DNA of 64,000 nt from Solimonas thermocellulolyticum. GTDB lineage: Bacteria > Pseudomonadota > Gammaproteobacteria > Nevskiales > Nevskiaceae. Location: contig NZ_JBEPIJ010000006.1 of the NCBI RefSeq assembly GCF_040327995.1, forward strand, positions 136,081-200,080. Reading direction: 5' to 3'. Positions 27,837 through 35,783 of the stretch are shown piece by piece. Position 1 is the first letter of the stretch, and every line of letters starts with the position of its first letter. The notes under the pieces were generated by a model that was not told where the DNA came from, ran no database searches, and was given only the letters and a program-made list of their open reading frames with translations. The translations under genes and the position numbers were made by a program.

Positions 27837-28172
27837 ATGGCCACGCAAGGTTTCGAGTCGCAACTCAAGGCGTTCCGCAAGAAACTCGATTCGGTTGCCG
27901 CATCGCGCAAGAAGCAGATCGCCGCGCTGCGCGCCAAGGCAGCGGAGGCGGCGCTGAACTGGGTGATGTCGCACGAAGACCGCGTCAACCAGTTCAAGCG
28001 CGCGGTCAAGGGCACGCCGGTCGCCGGTGCGGTCGACAAGCTGCTCGATCTGCTCAAGTCCGAAGCCCAGCCGAACAAGCCGGCGAAGAAGGCCGCGAAG
28101 AAGGCGCCGGCCAAAAAAGCGACCAAGAGAGCCGCGAAAAAGGCACCGAGCAAGACTGCCCCAACGTCCTGA
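27837..28172 (+). CDS. Lysine/alanine-rich basic protein with histone H1-like tail
   Basis: A 111-residue protein. The N-terminal 75 residues form a basic helical domain (AFRKKLDSVAASRKKQIAAL). The last 35 residues are a tandem tail built of KKA/PAKKA units (PAKKAAKKAPAKKATKRA), the composition of bacterial histone H1-like and AlgP-type tails that bind nucleic acid or polyanions. Whether it binds DNA here is inference. GGGAG stands about 8 bases before the ATG, and an intrinsic terminator follows the stop. Confidence 0.8.
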   Translation: MATQGFESQLKAFRKKLDSVAASRKKQIAALRAKAAEAALNWVMSHEDRVNQFKRAVKGTPVAGAVDKLLDLLKSEAQPNKPAKKAAKKAPAKKATKRAAKKAPSKTAPTS

Positions 28173-28192
28173 AGCCGGTCCGCAGCACGTTC

Positions 28193-28218
28193 AAAGCCGT
28201 CGTTCGCGACGGCTTTTT
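28193..28218. terminator. Bidirectional intrinsic terminator
   Basis: A hairpin with arms AAAGCCGTCG and CGACGGCTTT around a TTCG loop, flanked by A on the left and five T on the right. It separates the convergent basic-protein gene (ends 28172) from the MFS gene (ends 28222) and can terminate both. TTCG is a very stable tetraloop. Confidence 0.9.
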
Positions 28219-28221
28219 CGT

Positions 28222-29397
28222 TCAGGCACGCGTGCGCAGGCCGAGCACGCCGGCCACGGCGATCGCGCCGGCGGCGATCGACAGCCACAGCGCCGCCGCG
28301 CCCCAGTGATCGAGGGCGACACCGAACAGCATGGGCGCCGTGGCCTGGGCCAGCCGCGCCGGCGCTTCGAGTAGGCCAGCGCGGCGACCGAAGCCTGTGG
28401 TGCCGAACAGCGCCAGCGGCAGCGTGCCCTTGACGATGGTCATGATGCCCACACCGGCGCCGTGCAGCGCCGCGAACGTGAATGCCAGCGGCCCGCCGAA
28501 CAGCGCGAACAGCATCGCGCCCAGCGGGTGCAGCACGCTGGACAGCCGCGCCGTCGCCAGCGGATGCAGCCGCGACAACCAGCCGGCCTCGACCACGCGC
28601 CCGACCACCTGCGCGATGCCGACCAGCGACGCCGCCGCGACCGCCTGCGCGGGGCTGCAACCGCCGAGTTCGAGCAGTCGCGGCAGGTGCGTGGCCATCG
28701 CTGCGAAGACGAAGCCGCTGGCGGTGAACACCAGCGCCAGCAACCACAGGGTCCGCGGCGGCGGTACGCCGACGCCGTCGCCGGCGGCCGCCGCCGCCAC
28801 TGCGGGATGCGCAGACATCGGTGGCGACGGCGGCAGCAGCCAGGCGTGGATGCCGGCGCCAACCGTCAGATGCAGCACGGCCCAGACCACGCAGGCGGCG
28901 CGCCAGCCGGCCTCGGCCTCGATCGCCGCAGTCAGCGGCCAACTGATCGTGCTGGCGAAGCCGGCGATCAGGGTGATGCCGACGATCGCCCGCCGCGCGC
29001 GTGCACCGTAAAGCCCGACCATGGTCGAAAACGCCGCGTCGTATAGCCCCATCGGCATCGCCGCGCCCATCAACAGCCAGCCGAGCAGCAGACTCCAGCG
29101 ATCCTCTGCGAGCGCGAGCACGATCAGCGCCAGCGCGAACAGCGCGTTGGACGCGAGCAGCACGCATCGGCCGCCATGGCGGTCGATGCGCGCACCGGCG
29201 AAAGGGCCGAGCATCGCGGCGACCAGCAGCGCGCCGGAGAAGCTCGCGTAAACCCACAGCGGCGCAAGGTCCATATCCGCGGCCATCGGCCGCGCAAGTA
29301 TCGCCAGCAGGTAATAGCTGCTGCCCCAGGCCAGCAGTTGCCCGGCGCCGGCGGCGACGACGACGCGCCAGGCCGGCGACGACGGTGTCGCGCTCAA
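28222..29397 (-). CDS. MFS transporter
   Basis: A 391-residue, 12-helix major facilitator. The loop between helices 2 and 3 has GARIDRHGGR, the motif A variant of the superfamily; helix pairs are evenly spaced. The family is close to the oxalate/formate-like and YbfB-type permeases by general appearance, but the substrate cannot be assigned. The stop lies just past a shared terminator. Its ATG overlaps the stop of the upstream hydrolase gene by 4 bases, so the two are translationally coupled and the hydrolase may act on the transported compound. Confidence 0.85.
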   Translation of the reverse strand: MSATPSSPAWRVVVAAGAGQLLAWGSSYYLLAILARPMAADMDLAPLWVYASFSGALLVAAMLGPFAGARIDRHGGRCVLLASNALFALALIVLALAEDRWSLLLGWLLMGAAMPMGLYDAAFSTMVGLYGARARRAIVGITLIAGFASTISWPLTAAIEAEAGWRAACVVWAVLHLTVGAGIHAWLLPPSPPMSAHPAVAAAAAGDGVGVPPPRTLWLLALVFTASGFVFAAMATHLPRLLELGGCSPAQAVAAASLVGIAQVVGRVVEAGWLSRLHPLATARLSSVLHPLGAMLFALFGGPLAFTFAALHGAGVGIMTIVKGTLPLALFGTTGFGRRAGLLEAPARLAQATAPMLFGVALDHWGAAALWLSIAAGAIAVAGVLGLRTRA

Positions 29398-30305
29398 GCG
29401 CAGCGCTGCTGCGGCGGGTCCGCGACGCCGCCGAGGTGGTCGAGAATCAGGCGCTCGATGCGCGGCAACAGCGCCCGTGGCAGATCGTGACCCATGCCGT
29501 CGATGATCTCCAGTTGCGCGTGCGGCAGGCGCTTTTTCAGATCGTGCGCGGCGGCGACCGGCACCAGCGGATCGTCCTTGCCATGGATGATCAGCGTCGG
29601 CGCGCGCACCTGCCTGAGCAAGGACGCGCGGCTGCCCGAAGCCATGATCGCGCTGAGCTGACGCACGAAGCCCTGCGGATGCACGTTGCGGTCGATCTGG
29701 CGGACCACCTTGTCACGCAGGTCCGCCTCGGCTTCCGGATAGCCCGGGCTGCCGAGAAGACGCCAGGTCTTCATGCCGTGCGCGATCAGGCCCTCGCGAT
29801 CCAGACGCGCCGGTCGTTTCAGAAGGTGCAAGCGCAGATCCAGCCGCGGCCCCGGCAGCCAGGGATGGCCGCTGCTCGACATGATCGACGTCAGGCTCGC
29901 CACGCGCGGCGCATGCCGCGCAGCGAGAATCTGCGCAATCATGCCGCCCATCGACACGCCGACGACGTGCGCCCGCGCGATGTCGAGCGCATCGAGCACG
30001 CCGACCGCGTCCAGCGCCATGTCATCGAGCCGGTACGGCGCGCGCACCGGTAGCCTCAGCGTATGGGCGATGCCGTTGCGCAGCAGCGGCGGCTTGCCCA
30101 GATGATCGAGCTTGCTCGACAGGCCGACGTCGCGGTTGTCGAAGCGCACGACGCGATAGCCTGCCGCGGCGAGGCGTGCGCAAAAATCGTCCGGCCACAG
30201 CACCATCTGGCCACCGAGGCCCATGATCAGCAGGATCGCCGGATCCTGGGCACGACCGAAGGACTCGACCTCGATCTCGATACCGTTGGCCTGGACGCGG
30301 GGCAT
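29394..30305 (-). CDS. Alpha/beta hydrolase
   Basis: A 303-residue cytoplasmic hydrolase. The nucleophile elbow is GVSMGG with Ser 118; the acid is in HGKDDPLVP and the base His in DGMGHDLP. RVVRFDNRDVGLSSKLD near residue 50-65 is the pattern of lactonase/esterase members of this fold (e.g. aclacinomycin methylesterase-like). Start ATG 30305 was chosen because homologues begin with MPRVQANGIEIEVESFG-type residues. The product is coupled with the MFS transporter downstream. Confidence 0.9.
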   Translation of the reverse strand: MPRVQANGIEIEVESFGRAQDPAILLIMGLGGQMVLWPDDFCARLAAAGYRVVRFDNRDVGLSSKLDHLGKPPLLRNGIAHTLRLPVRAPYRLDDMALDAVGVLDALDIARAHVVGVSMGGMIAQILAARHAPRVASLTSIMSSSGHPWLPGPRLDLRLHLLKRPARLDREGLIAHGMKTWRLLGSPGYPEAEADLRDKVVRQIDRNVHPQGFVRQLSAIMASGSRASLLRQVRAPTLIIHGKDDPLVPVAAAHDLKKRLPHAQLEIIDGMGHDLPRALLPRIERLILDHLGGVADPPQQRCA

Positions 30306-30790
30306 GCGTTTATTCCATGGGAGAACCGGCGCGCATTCTGGCACCAGGCGGCACCGGCACCGCATTGGCGGCGGGGTCAGTCGCCGCCGGCGCTCGGCAC
30401 CGCGAGCGTCGTGCGCACAGCAGCCTCGGCAGCGCCGACGCCGGTGCGCCGATCGAGTCGATCCGCACGATCAGCACCACCATCGTGAACGCATCCATGA
30501 TTGCTGGCCCGCTGGCTTGCGACCCGCCGGCAAGTGGCCAGCGTTCAGCGGACAGCGCAGCGTCGGGAGCTGCCTGACGCGGCGAATGGCCGTGAACGGC
30601 GGCGCGAGGGCAACCGGACCGATGAAGCGACGGCCGGCGGCGACCGGCGGCATTGACGCGACCGAAAACGACCACTGGTGCGGCGGTTGGCGCCGCTCGC
30701 GACCGATGGCAACCGTCCTACACGAGGCGCTTCGTAGAGTCCGCTCGTCGGGGCAGTACCCCAAGACGCAGCAATCACGAGGAGCTCACC
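30306..30790. other. 485-base region without a supported gene
   Basis: Between the divergent hydrolase and lipoprotein genes. Open frames exist on both strands but are Arg/Pro/Ala-rich low-complexity translations without ribosome-binding sites. It must hold both promoters; no clear -10/-35 pair is visible, except that AGGAG precedes the lipoprotein ATG at 30791. Confidence 0.6.
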
Positions 30791-31999
30791 ATGATTCGCT
30801 TTTCAACGATCGGCGCCATCGTCGGCGCCGGATTCTTGCTCGGTGCCTGCGGTGGCGGCGGCTCACCGCCGGCCGCGCCGCCGAGTCGCAGTGATACCGA
30901 CTACATCGTCGTCGCCCGCGTCGGCGGTCCGCTCGACCCGGTGCAGGATCAGGTCAGCAGCGGCGTCTTCGCGCCACTGGCCGAGGCGGCGGCAGGCACC
31001 CCACTCGAAGCGGTGATCCGCTGCGCCGATGAAGTCGTGACTTACAACGTGCTCGATCTGGGCGACACCGTGCTGGCGCAACTGCAGGCCACGTTGCTCA
31101 GCGGCGGTGGCACGCCGCTCGATCCGAATCCGGCCGCGCTGACCGCCGCGCTGGGTTCGCTGGCGGCAAACCTGACGCAGTTGCTCGAATCGCTGGCCGG
31201 GCTTGGCGAGGGCTGCACCGCCGACATTCTTGCGCTCGAGCGCATCGACTCCGGCGTGAATCCGCTAGAGGGCACACCGCTGGCGCCGCTGGGCGCTGCG
31301 CTCGGACCGGTGCTTGCACAGATCGCGTCGCTGGTCAATGGCAGCGGCAACGCCGGCGAGGACCTGCAGTTGTCAAGCGTCGCCGCGCTCGTCGCACAGC
31401 TCAAGCTCGCGCTGCAGAACGGCCTCGCCCAGGTTCCGGCCGAGGCCTACGAGACGCCGATTGCCGGCGCCGCGCTGACGACGCTGTCGATGGCGCTCGA
31501 CGACACCAGTGCCTTGCTCGATGCCGCGCTCGCCTACGACGGCCCCGCGACCGGCGCCGGCGTACAGGTGCTGCTGGAGCACACACTGGTGAATCTGCTC
31601 ACAGAGGTCGTGCCGGTGCGCGCCTTCGAGGCGCAGGCAGGTCAGCATGGCCTGATCAGTGGCCCGATCGAAAGCGGTGCCGCACAGCTCGCGGCGCTGC
31701 TGGGTCAGCTCGTCGGCACGGTCAGCACGCCGGTGCTCGCCAATACGCTCGGTGGTGCGCTCGACCCGGTGCTCGATCCGATCGAGAACGAGTTGCTGCC
31801 GGCACTGCTCGCCCCGCTCAGCGAGGCCCTCGCCGGCATCGGCGGTGGCGGCGGCGGCAATCCGCTGGGGCCGGTGCTCGGCATCGTCCAGAGCGTGCTC
31901 GGCACGCTGGCCGGTGGCATCGGCGGTGGCGCCGGCGGCGGTGACTGCCCGTTCGCCGGGCTGCCGCTGCTGTCGGTGCTCTGCGGCGACGGCGGTTGA
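30791..31999 (+). CDS. Large putative lipoprotein, unknown function
   Basis: A 402-residue protein with a lipoprotein signal (VGAGFLLGACGGGGSPP, Cys 20). The mature protein is dominated by Leu/Ala-rich amphipathic helices with regularly placed Pro and Gly, and a Gly-rich tail (GIGGGGGG and GGIGGGAGGG) before the last 20 residues, which contain two further cysteines (DCPFAG and LCGDGG) that could form a disulfide. Segments ALTAALGSLAANLTQLLESL and LAALLGQLVGTVSTPVLANT look like repeats. I do not recognise the family. AGGAG stands seven bases before the ATG. Confidence 0.75.
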   Translation: MIRFSTIGAIVGAGFLLGACGGGGSPPAAPPSRSDTDYIVVARVGGPLDPVQDQVSSGVFAPLAEAAAGTPLEAVIRCADEVVTYNVLDLGDTVLAQLQATLLSGGGTPLDPNPAALTAALGSLAANLTQLLESLAGLGEGCTADILALERIDSGVNPLEGTPLAPLGAALGPVLAQIASLVNGSGNAGEDLQLSSVAALVAQLKLALQNGLAQVPAEAYETPIAGAALTTLSMALDDTSALLDAALAYDGPATGAGVQVLLEHTLVNLLTEVVPVRAFEAQAGQHGLISGPIESGAAQLAALLGQLVGTVSTPVLANTLGGALDPVLDPIENELLPALLAPLSEALAGIGGGGGGNPLGPVLGIVQSVLGTLAGGIGGGAGGGDCPFAGLPLLSVLCGDGG

Positions 32000-32170
32000 T
32001 CGGCGTTGCCTGCGATCACCACGCGGTCCGCGGCGTCGGGCCAGCTCGCGGCATCGCGCGCTGGCCCATTCGCCACGCGCGCGGCCGCGTCCTCGACACC
32101 GGGCGCAACTGCGGGTCGGGATCACGGCAAACGCAGGCCACGACCGCCGCAGCGGGGCGCCCGAGAACAA

Positions 32171-32199
32171 ATGGACAATGTTCATCCGGGCGCTAGAAT
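32171..32199 (+). promoter_or_regulatory. tetR promoter with 15-bp operator; probable leaderless start
   Basis: Bases 32171-32185 read ATGGACAATGTTCAT, an inverted repeat with one mismatch. TGGACA (32172-32177) inside it matches the -35 consensus in five of six, and TAGAAT at 32194-32199 matches the -10 in five of six with a 16-base spacer. The expected transcription start, 7 bases after the -10, is 32206, the A of the tetR ATG itself. The same 15-mer differing at two bases lies in the pspA promoter. Confidence 0.7.
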
Positions 32200-32205
32200 C
32201 CGTCC

Positions 32206-32808
32206 ATGGGGCGTCGCAACCAGCATTCCCGTGAACAGCAGCGCGACATGGCGATCGCCGCGGCCGAACTGATTCTCGTGCGCGAGGGCTTCGGCGGGCT
32301 GTCGATGCGCAAGGTCGCCGACGCGATCGGCTACACCGTCGGCCAGCTCTATCTGATCTTCGAGAACCAGGACGATCTGCTCGCGATCATCAACGAGCGC
32401 ACCACCGATGCGATCTACGGCCACCTGCGCGACCGCGCCGAAACCATCGTCGAACCGCTCGCGCGTCTGCGCGCGCTGGCGGCCGCCTACATCGAATTCG
32501 CACAACGCCATCCGCACCGCTTCCGCATGCTGTTCGAACACCAGTTGCCGCCGGCGATGCAACCGCGGCCAAGCAGCGAGCTGCGCATCAAGCGCATGTT
32601 CGAGCTGGTCGAATCCACGCTCGCGCCGCTGCTGCCGAGGACCTCACCGGCACGCCTGCGCCAGACCGCGGCGACGCTGTGGAGCGGGGTCCACGGCATC
32701 GCCGCGCTCGCGGTCGGCGGCAAGTTGAAATGGGCCGGCGACGCCGATTTCCAGCGCTACAGCGACCAGCTCGTCTCCACCTTCGTCGCCGGCCTGGCGC
32801 ACGTTTGA
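32206..32808 (+). CDS. TetR/AcrR-family transcriptional regulator
   Basis: A 200-residue regulator. The N-terminal helix-turn-helix spans about 12-58 (MAIAAAELILVREGFGGLSM, RKVADAIGYTVGQLYLIFEN). The C-terminal ligand domain resembles the WHG-type (PF13305) domain, with LRQTAATLWSGVHGIAALAV. It faces the YiaA / pspA operon, and its own promoter and the pspA promoter share a 15-bp palindrome, so it is likely an autorepressor that also controls that operon. No Shine-Dalgarno is seen before ATG 32206, in line with a leaderless transcript. Confidence 0.92.
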   Translation: MGRRNQHSREQQRDMAIAAAELILVREGFGGLSMRKVADAIGYTVGQLYLIFENQDDLLAIINERTTDAIYGHLRDRAETIVEPLARLRALAAAYIEFAQRHPHRFRMLFEHQLPPAMQPRPSSELRIKRMFELVESTLAPLLPRTSPARLRQTAATLWSGVHGIAALAVGGKLKWAGDADFQRYSDQLVSTFVAGLAHV

Positions 32809-32820
32809 AACCGGCGCGGT

Positions 32821-33108
32821 TCAGCGCTCGACACCGTACTCCTTGAGCAGCTTCTCGGTGCGCGCCTGCGCGAGCTGATTGATCAGCTTGCCGGCCTCGA
32901 ACTGGTCGCGCAGCGTCTTGGCGAGCGTGAAGGTCGCGCCGGTGAGAAACAGGGTGCCGAGCACCAGATAGCCGCGCATCCAGATCGGCACCTCGCCCAT
33001 CATGACGATGCCGAACAGCATGCCGCCGAGCGCGCAGGCGAAGGACACCTTGACGAAGAACACCCAGGCGGGCGAATCCAAGCGCGTGCTGTCGTACTGG
33101 TTTTCCAT
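32821..33108 (-). CDS. YiaA/YiaB-type two-helix inner-membrane protein
   Basis: A 95-residue protein: a short N-terminal region (DSTRLDSPAWVFFVKVSFAC), two membrane helices (about 17-40 and 48-65) and a charged C-terminal helix (FEAGKLINQLAQARTEKLLK). This is the yiaA/yiaB domain layout. In several gammaproteobacteria such genes adjoin pspA homologues, suggesting a membrane anchor for the PspA-like protein; here it is the last gene of that operon. The stop lies 12 bases from the convergent tetR stop. Confidence 0.85.
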   Translation of the reverse strand: MENQYDSTRLDSPAWVFFVKVSFACALGGMLFGIVMMGEVPIWMRGYLVLGTLFLTGATFTLAKTLRDQFEAGKLINQLAQARTEKLLKEYGVER

Positions 33109-33123
33109 GTCGAGACTCCTTTT

Positions 33124-33291
33124 CTAGAACGTCGAGATCAGATCACCGAGCCAGCGGCCAGGCGCGCGCGGGTCGGCAAGCAGCACGCACAGACAGTTGA
33201 GCACCGCGGTTCTCAGCGATAGGCGCAGCAAACGCCGCAGGCGCAGTCCGCGTGGCGTAGTGACCTGGCGGCAGTCGTGAACGTCATTCAT
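33124..33291 (-). CDS. Small ORF coupled to pspA
   Basis: A 55-residue basic peptide (LRLRRLLRLSLRTAVLNCLCVLLAD in its middle, given here in part: RLLRLSLRTAVLNCLCVLL) with an amphipathic to hydrophobic centre. ATG 33291 overlaps the pspA stop by 8 bases and the stop is 15 bases before the YiaA-type ATG, so it fills the space between two operon genes exactly. It has no recognised family. Position favours a real, translationally coupled gene; composition alone would not. Confidence 0.45.
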   Translation of the reverse strand: MNDVHDCRQVTTPRGLRLRRLLRLSLRTAVLNCLCVLLADPRAPGRWLGDLISTF

Positions 33292-33985
33292 TTGTTGGTC
33301 GTGATGATGTGCCATCGGCCTGAACCCGCGCTTTGAGCGTCGCCATGGCCGCATCGACCTCGGCCGCGACGGTCACGCGCTCGGCTTCGCGATCGAGGCT
33401 GTGCGCCTCTTCGACCAGCTCCGCGGCGGCGGCGGCTTCGGCCTCGAGGCTGCCGGCCTTTTGCGCCAACCGGTCCAGTTTCTGCGCCCGCGCCATTGCC
33501 CGGCCGTAGTGATCGCGAAATCGCAGGGCGACGCCGGCGGCCTCGCCCGCCGTCAGGCAGGCGCGGATCTCGGCGGCGCGGATCTGCGCCTCGGCGAGCT
33601 CGCGCTTGAGCTGATCGATCTGCTGGCGCACGCGCTGCGCCGCCTGCTGCGCCGAAGCCAGCGGGCGCTCGCGCGCCTTTGCCTGCGCGCGCGCCGTTAC
33701 CGCGCGTTGCAGGGCTTCGCGGGCGAGCCGCTCGTCGCCGGCGCGCAGCAGCGCTCCGGCTTTCGCGTCCCAGCCGGTGGCGTCCTCATGCAGGCGGTCG
33801 CGCTCCTTAGCGAGGCGCTTGTGCGCGCCTAGCGCAACGACCAGCGCCCGCTGCGCCGCCTGGATGTCCTCGGTGAGGTCGCGCAGCACCTGCTGTGCCA
33901 TGACATCCGGATTCTCGACCCGGTCGAGACCGTGGTGCGCATGGGCCGCGACCATCTCGCGGATTCTTGCCATCAGACTTGCCAT
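33284..33985 (-). CDS. PspA/IM30-family membrane-stress protein
   Basis: A 233-residue protein, long coiled-coil throughout. The start MARIREMVAAHAHHGLDRVENP and then VMAQQVLRDLTEDIQAAQRAL match the PspA/IM30/Vipp1 N-terminal amphipathic region; the remainder is heptad-rich Ala/Arg/Glu helix. PspA binds stressed inner membrane and preserves the proton gradient. No pspF, pspB or pspC is nearby; the TetR neighbour probably takes over regulation. GAGGAG stands six bases before ATG 33985. It is the first gene of a three-gene operon. Confidence 0.88.
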   Translation of the reverse strand: MASLMARIREMVAAHAHHGLDRVENPDVMAQQVLRDLTEDIQAAQRALVVALGAHKRLAKERDRLHEDATGWDAKAGALLRAGDERLAREALQRAVTARAQAKARERPLASAQQAAQRVRQQIDQLKRELAEAQIRAAEIRACLTAGEAAGVALRFRDHYGRAMARAQKLDRLAQKAGSLEAEAAAAAELVEEAHSLDREAERVTVAAEVDAAMATLKARVQADGTSSRPTNE

Positions 33986-34033
33986 TTTGACTCCTCGTGT
34001 CGCGGTAATGAACGCCGCTCATTAAAGATTGTT

Positions 34034-34054
34034 ATGAACAGTGTTCATTGTCAA
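34034..34054 (-). promoter_or_regulatory. pspA promoter with perfect 15-bp palindromic operator
   Basis: On the minus strand a perfect -35 TTGACA (34049-34054) is followed immediately by the palindrome ATGAACACTGTTCAT (34034-34048; 7-bp arms, one central base). A -10 is less clear: AACAAT at 15 bases or CAATCT at 17. The palindrome fills the -35/-10 spacer, a classic repressor position, and matches the tetR promoter site in 13 of 15 bases. Confidence 0.7.
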
Positions 34055-34150
34055 GCGCTCAGCAAGACCGTCACGAAAGCTTCACGCAGCCGTCATCGAT
34101 CGCACACCCGGCATCCGGATCATGCCGGCCGTGAAAACAGGGATTTACGC

Positions 34151-35014
34151 ATGAGCGCGCCGATCCGATCGTCGCCGAGGCCGCGGCGCAAGGACCATAT
34201 CGAGCCCCACGGCAAGACCCACTATCGGACGATCTGGATCTCCGACGTGCATCTGGGCACGCCCGGCTGCAAGGCGGCGCACCTGGTGGACTTTCTCAAA
34301 CACCATACCTGCGATCACCTCTACCTGGTCGGCGACATCGTCGATGGCTGGAAGCTGCGCTCCGGCTGGTACTGGCCGCAGGAGCACACCAATGTCGTGC
34401 GCAAGATCCTGACCAAGGCCAAGCGCGGAACTCGGGTCCACTACGTCACCGGCAATCACGACGAGTTCCTGCGCAAATTCGTCGACTACAAGCTGCAGAT
34501 CGGCAACATCCGGCTGGTCAACGAGGCCGTGCACCAGACCGCCGACGGCCGCCGCCTGCTGGTCATCCACGGGGATCTGTTCGACGTGATCACGCGCTAC
34601 CACCGCTGGATCGCGATGGCCGGCGACGCCTTGTACGAAGGCACCATGCGCTTCAACTTCTGGTTCAACCGCGCGCGCGCGATGTTAGGCATGCGCTATT
34701 GGTCGCTGTCGGCCTTTGCCAAGCAGCACGTCAAGACGGCGGTGAACATCGTCTCGACCTTCGAGGACTCGCTCGCGCGCGAGTGCCGGCGCCGCGGCTT
34801 CGACGGTGTGGTCTGCGGCCACATCCATCACGCCGATGCGCGCGACATCGGCGGCGTGAGCTACTACAACTGCGGCGATTGGGTCGAGTCGTGCACGGCA
34901 CTGACCGAGGACAATAACGGCCGCATCCAGGTCGTGCGCTGGGTCCAGCTCGATCACTTGAACCAGGGATCCCCGACGGTGGCGCCAGTCACGGACGCGC
35001 GCCGCGCGGCCTGA
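34151..35014 (+). CDS. UDP-2,3-diacylglucosamine diphosphatase-like metallophosphoesterase
   Basis: A 287-residue calcineurin-like phosphoesterase. Metal-site motifs are in order: DVHLG (about residue 33), GDIVDGW, GNHDEF, HGDLFD and GHIHHA. This set, with LVGDIVDGWKLRSGWYWPQ and FNFWFNRARAMLG, matches the LpxH2/LpxH-like group that hydrolyses UDP-2,3-diacylglucosamine to lipid X in lipid A biosynthesis. It may be the only LpxH here or a paralogue; that needs the rest of the genome. ATG 34151 follows an N-terminal basic tail (PRPRRK) typical of the group. Confidence 0.88.
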   Translation: MSAPIRSSPRPRRKDHIEPHGKTHYRTIWISDVHLGTPGCKAAHLVDFLKHHTCDHLYLVGDIVDGWKLRSGWYWPQEHTNVVRKILTKAKRGTRVHYVTGNHDEFLRKFVDYKLQIGNIRLVNEAVHQTADGRRLLVIHGDLFDVITRYHRWIAMAGDALYEGTMRFNFWFNRARAMLGMRYWSLSAFAKQHVKTAVNIVSTFEDSLARECRRRGFDGVVCGHIHHADARDIGGVSYYNCGDWVESCTALTEDNNGRIQVVRWVQLDHLNQGSPTVAPVTDARRAA

Positions 35015-35095
35015 TCGGCAGACGCTAGCGCCTTGCGCTTGCATCTCCCCGCGAGGTCTGCAGACTAGGCCGCTGATTCCGACTGCGGGCGCCTC

Positions 35096-35746
35096 ATGCG
35101 CACTTGTCTCACCGTGGGTCTGACCGGCGGCATCGCCAGCGGCAAGTCGACCGTGCAGAACGCCTTCGCTGCGCTCGGCGTGCCCGTCCTCGACGCCGAC
35201 CAGGTCGCTCGTGAGGTGGTGGCACCGGGCTCGCCCGCGCTCGATGCGATCGCTCGCGAGTTCGGCGCCGATATGCTGCTCGCCGACGGCTCGCTCGATC
35301 GTCGACGGATGCGCGAGCATGTGTTCGCCGAGCCGCAGCGGCTGCGGCGTTTGGAAGCGATCACGCACCCGCCGATCCGCGCACGCATGCGCACCTGGCT
35401 GTCGGAACAGCGGGCGCCCTACTGCGTGCTCAGCGTCGCGATTCTGCTCGAGGCGCGGATGCATGACCTCGTGGATCGGGTACTCGTGGTCGACGTGCCG
35501 GTGGCGGTCCAGCGCGAGCGCCTTCGCGCCCGCGACGGCATCGACGATGTCTTGATCGAGCGGATGCTCGCGGCGCAGTCCTCGCGCGAGGCACGCCTGG
35601 CGGCAGCCGACGACGTGTTGCGCAACGACGGTCCGCTGGCACGCACCCAGCAGCACGTCGAGCGACTCCACCGCTTCTACCTCGGCCTGGCCGCGGACGG
35701 CACGCCAAAGGCGCCAGGGCTGCGTTTGCCGGCATCCGTGATCTAG
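35096..35746 (+). CDS. coaE: Dephospho-CoA kinase
   Basis: A 216-residue P-loop kinase catalysing the last step of coenzyme A synthesis. The P-loop is GLTGGIASGKST (8-19), followed by the substrate-binding region LDADQVAREVV and the lid region ARDGIDDVLIERMLAAQ. Length is usual for the family. It leads a plus-strand group with zapD (37 bases later) and yacG, the common gammaproteobacterial order in which the type IV pilus genes pilBCD often stand before coaE; those are absent here. Confidence 0.95.
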   Translation: MRTCLTVGLTGGIASGKSTVQNAFAALGVPVLDADQVAREVVAPGSPALDAIAREFGADMLLADGSLDRRRMREHVFAEPQRLRRLEAITHPPIRARMRTWLSEQRAPYCVLSVAILLEARMHDLVDRVLVVDVPVAVQRERLRARDGIDDVLIERMLAAQSSREARLAAADDVLRNDGPLARTQQHVERLHRFYLGLAADGTPKAPGLRLPASVI

Positions 35747-35783
35747 TTCACAATGGAGTTTTGTAGCGGGAAGGGGGCTTCGG

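Noticed and set aside
30310..30675. Open frames on both strands in the gap between the hydrolase and the lipoprotein genes, one starting MDAFTMVVLIVRI
   Set aside because: Hydrophobic start is short, the rest is Arg/Pro/Ala low complexity, and no ribosome-binding site is visible.
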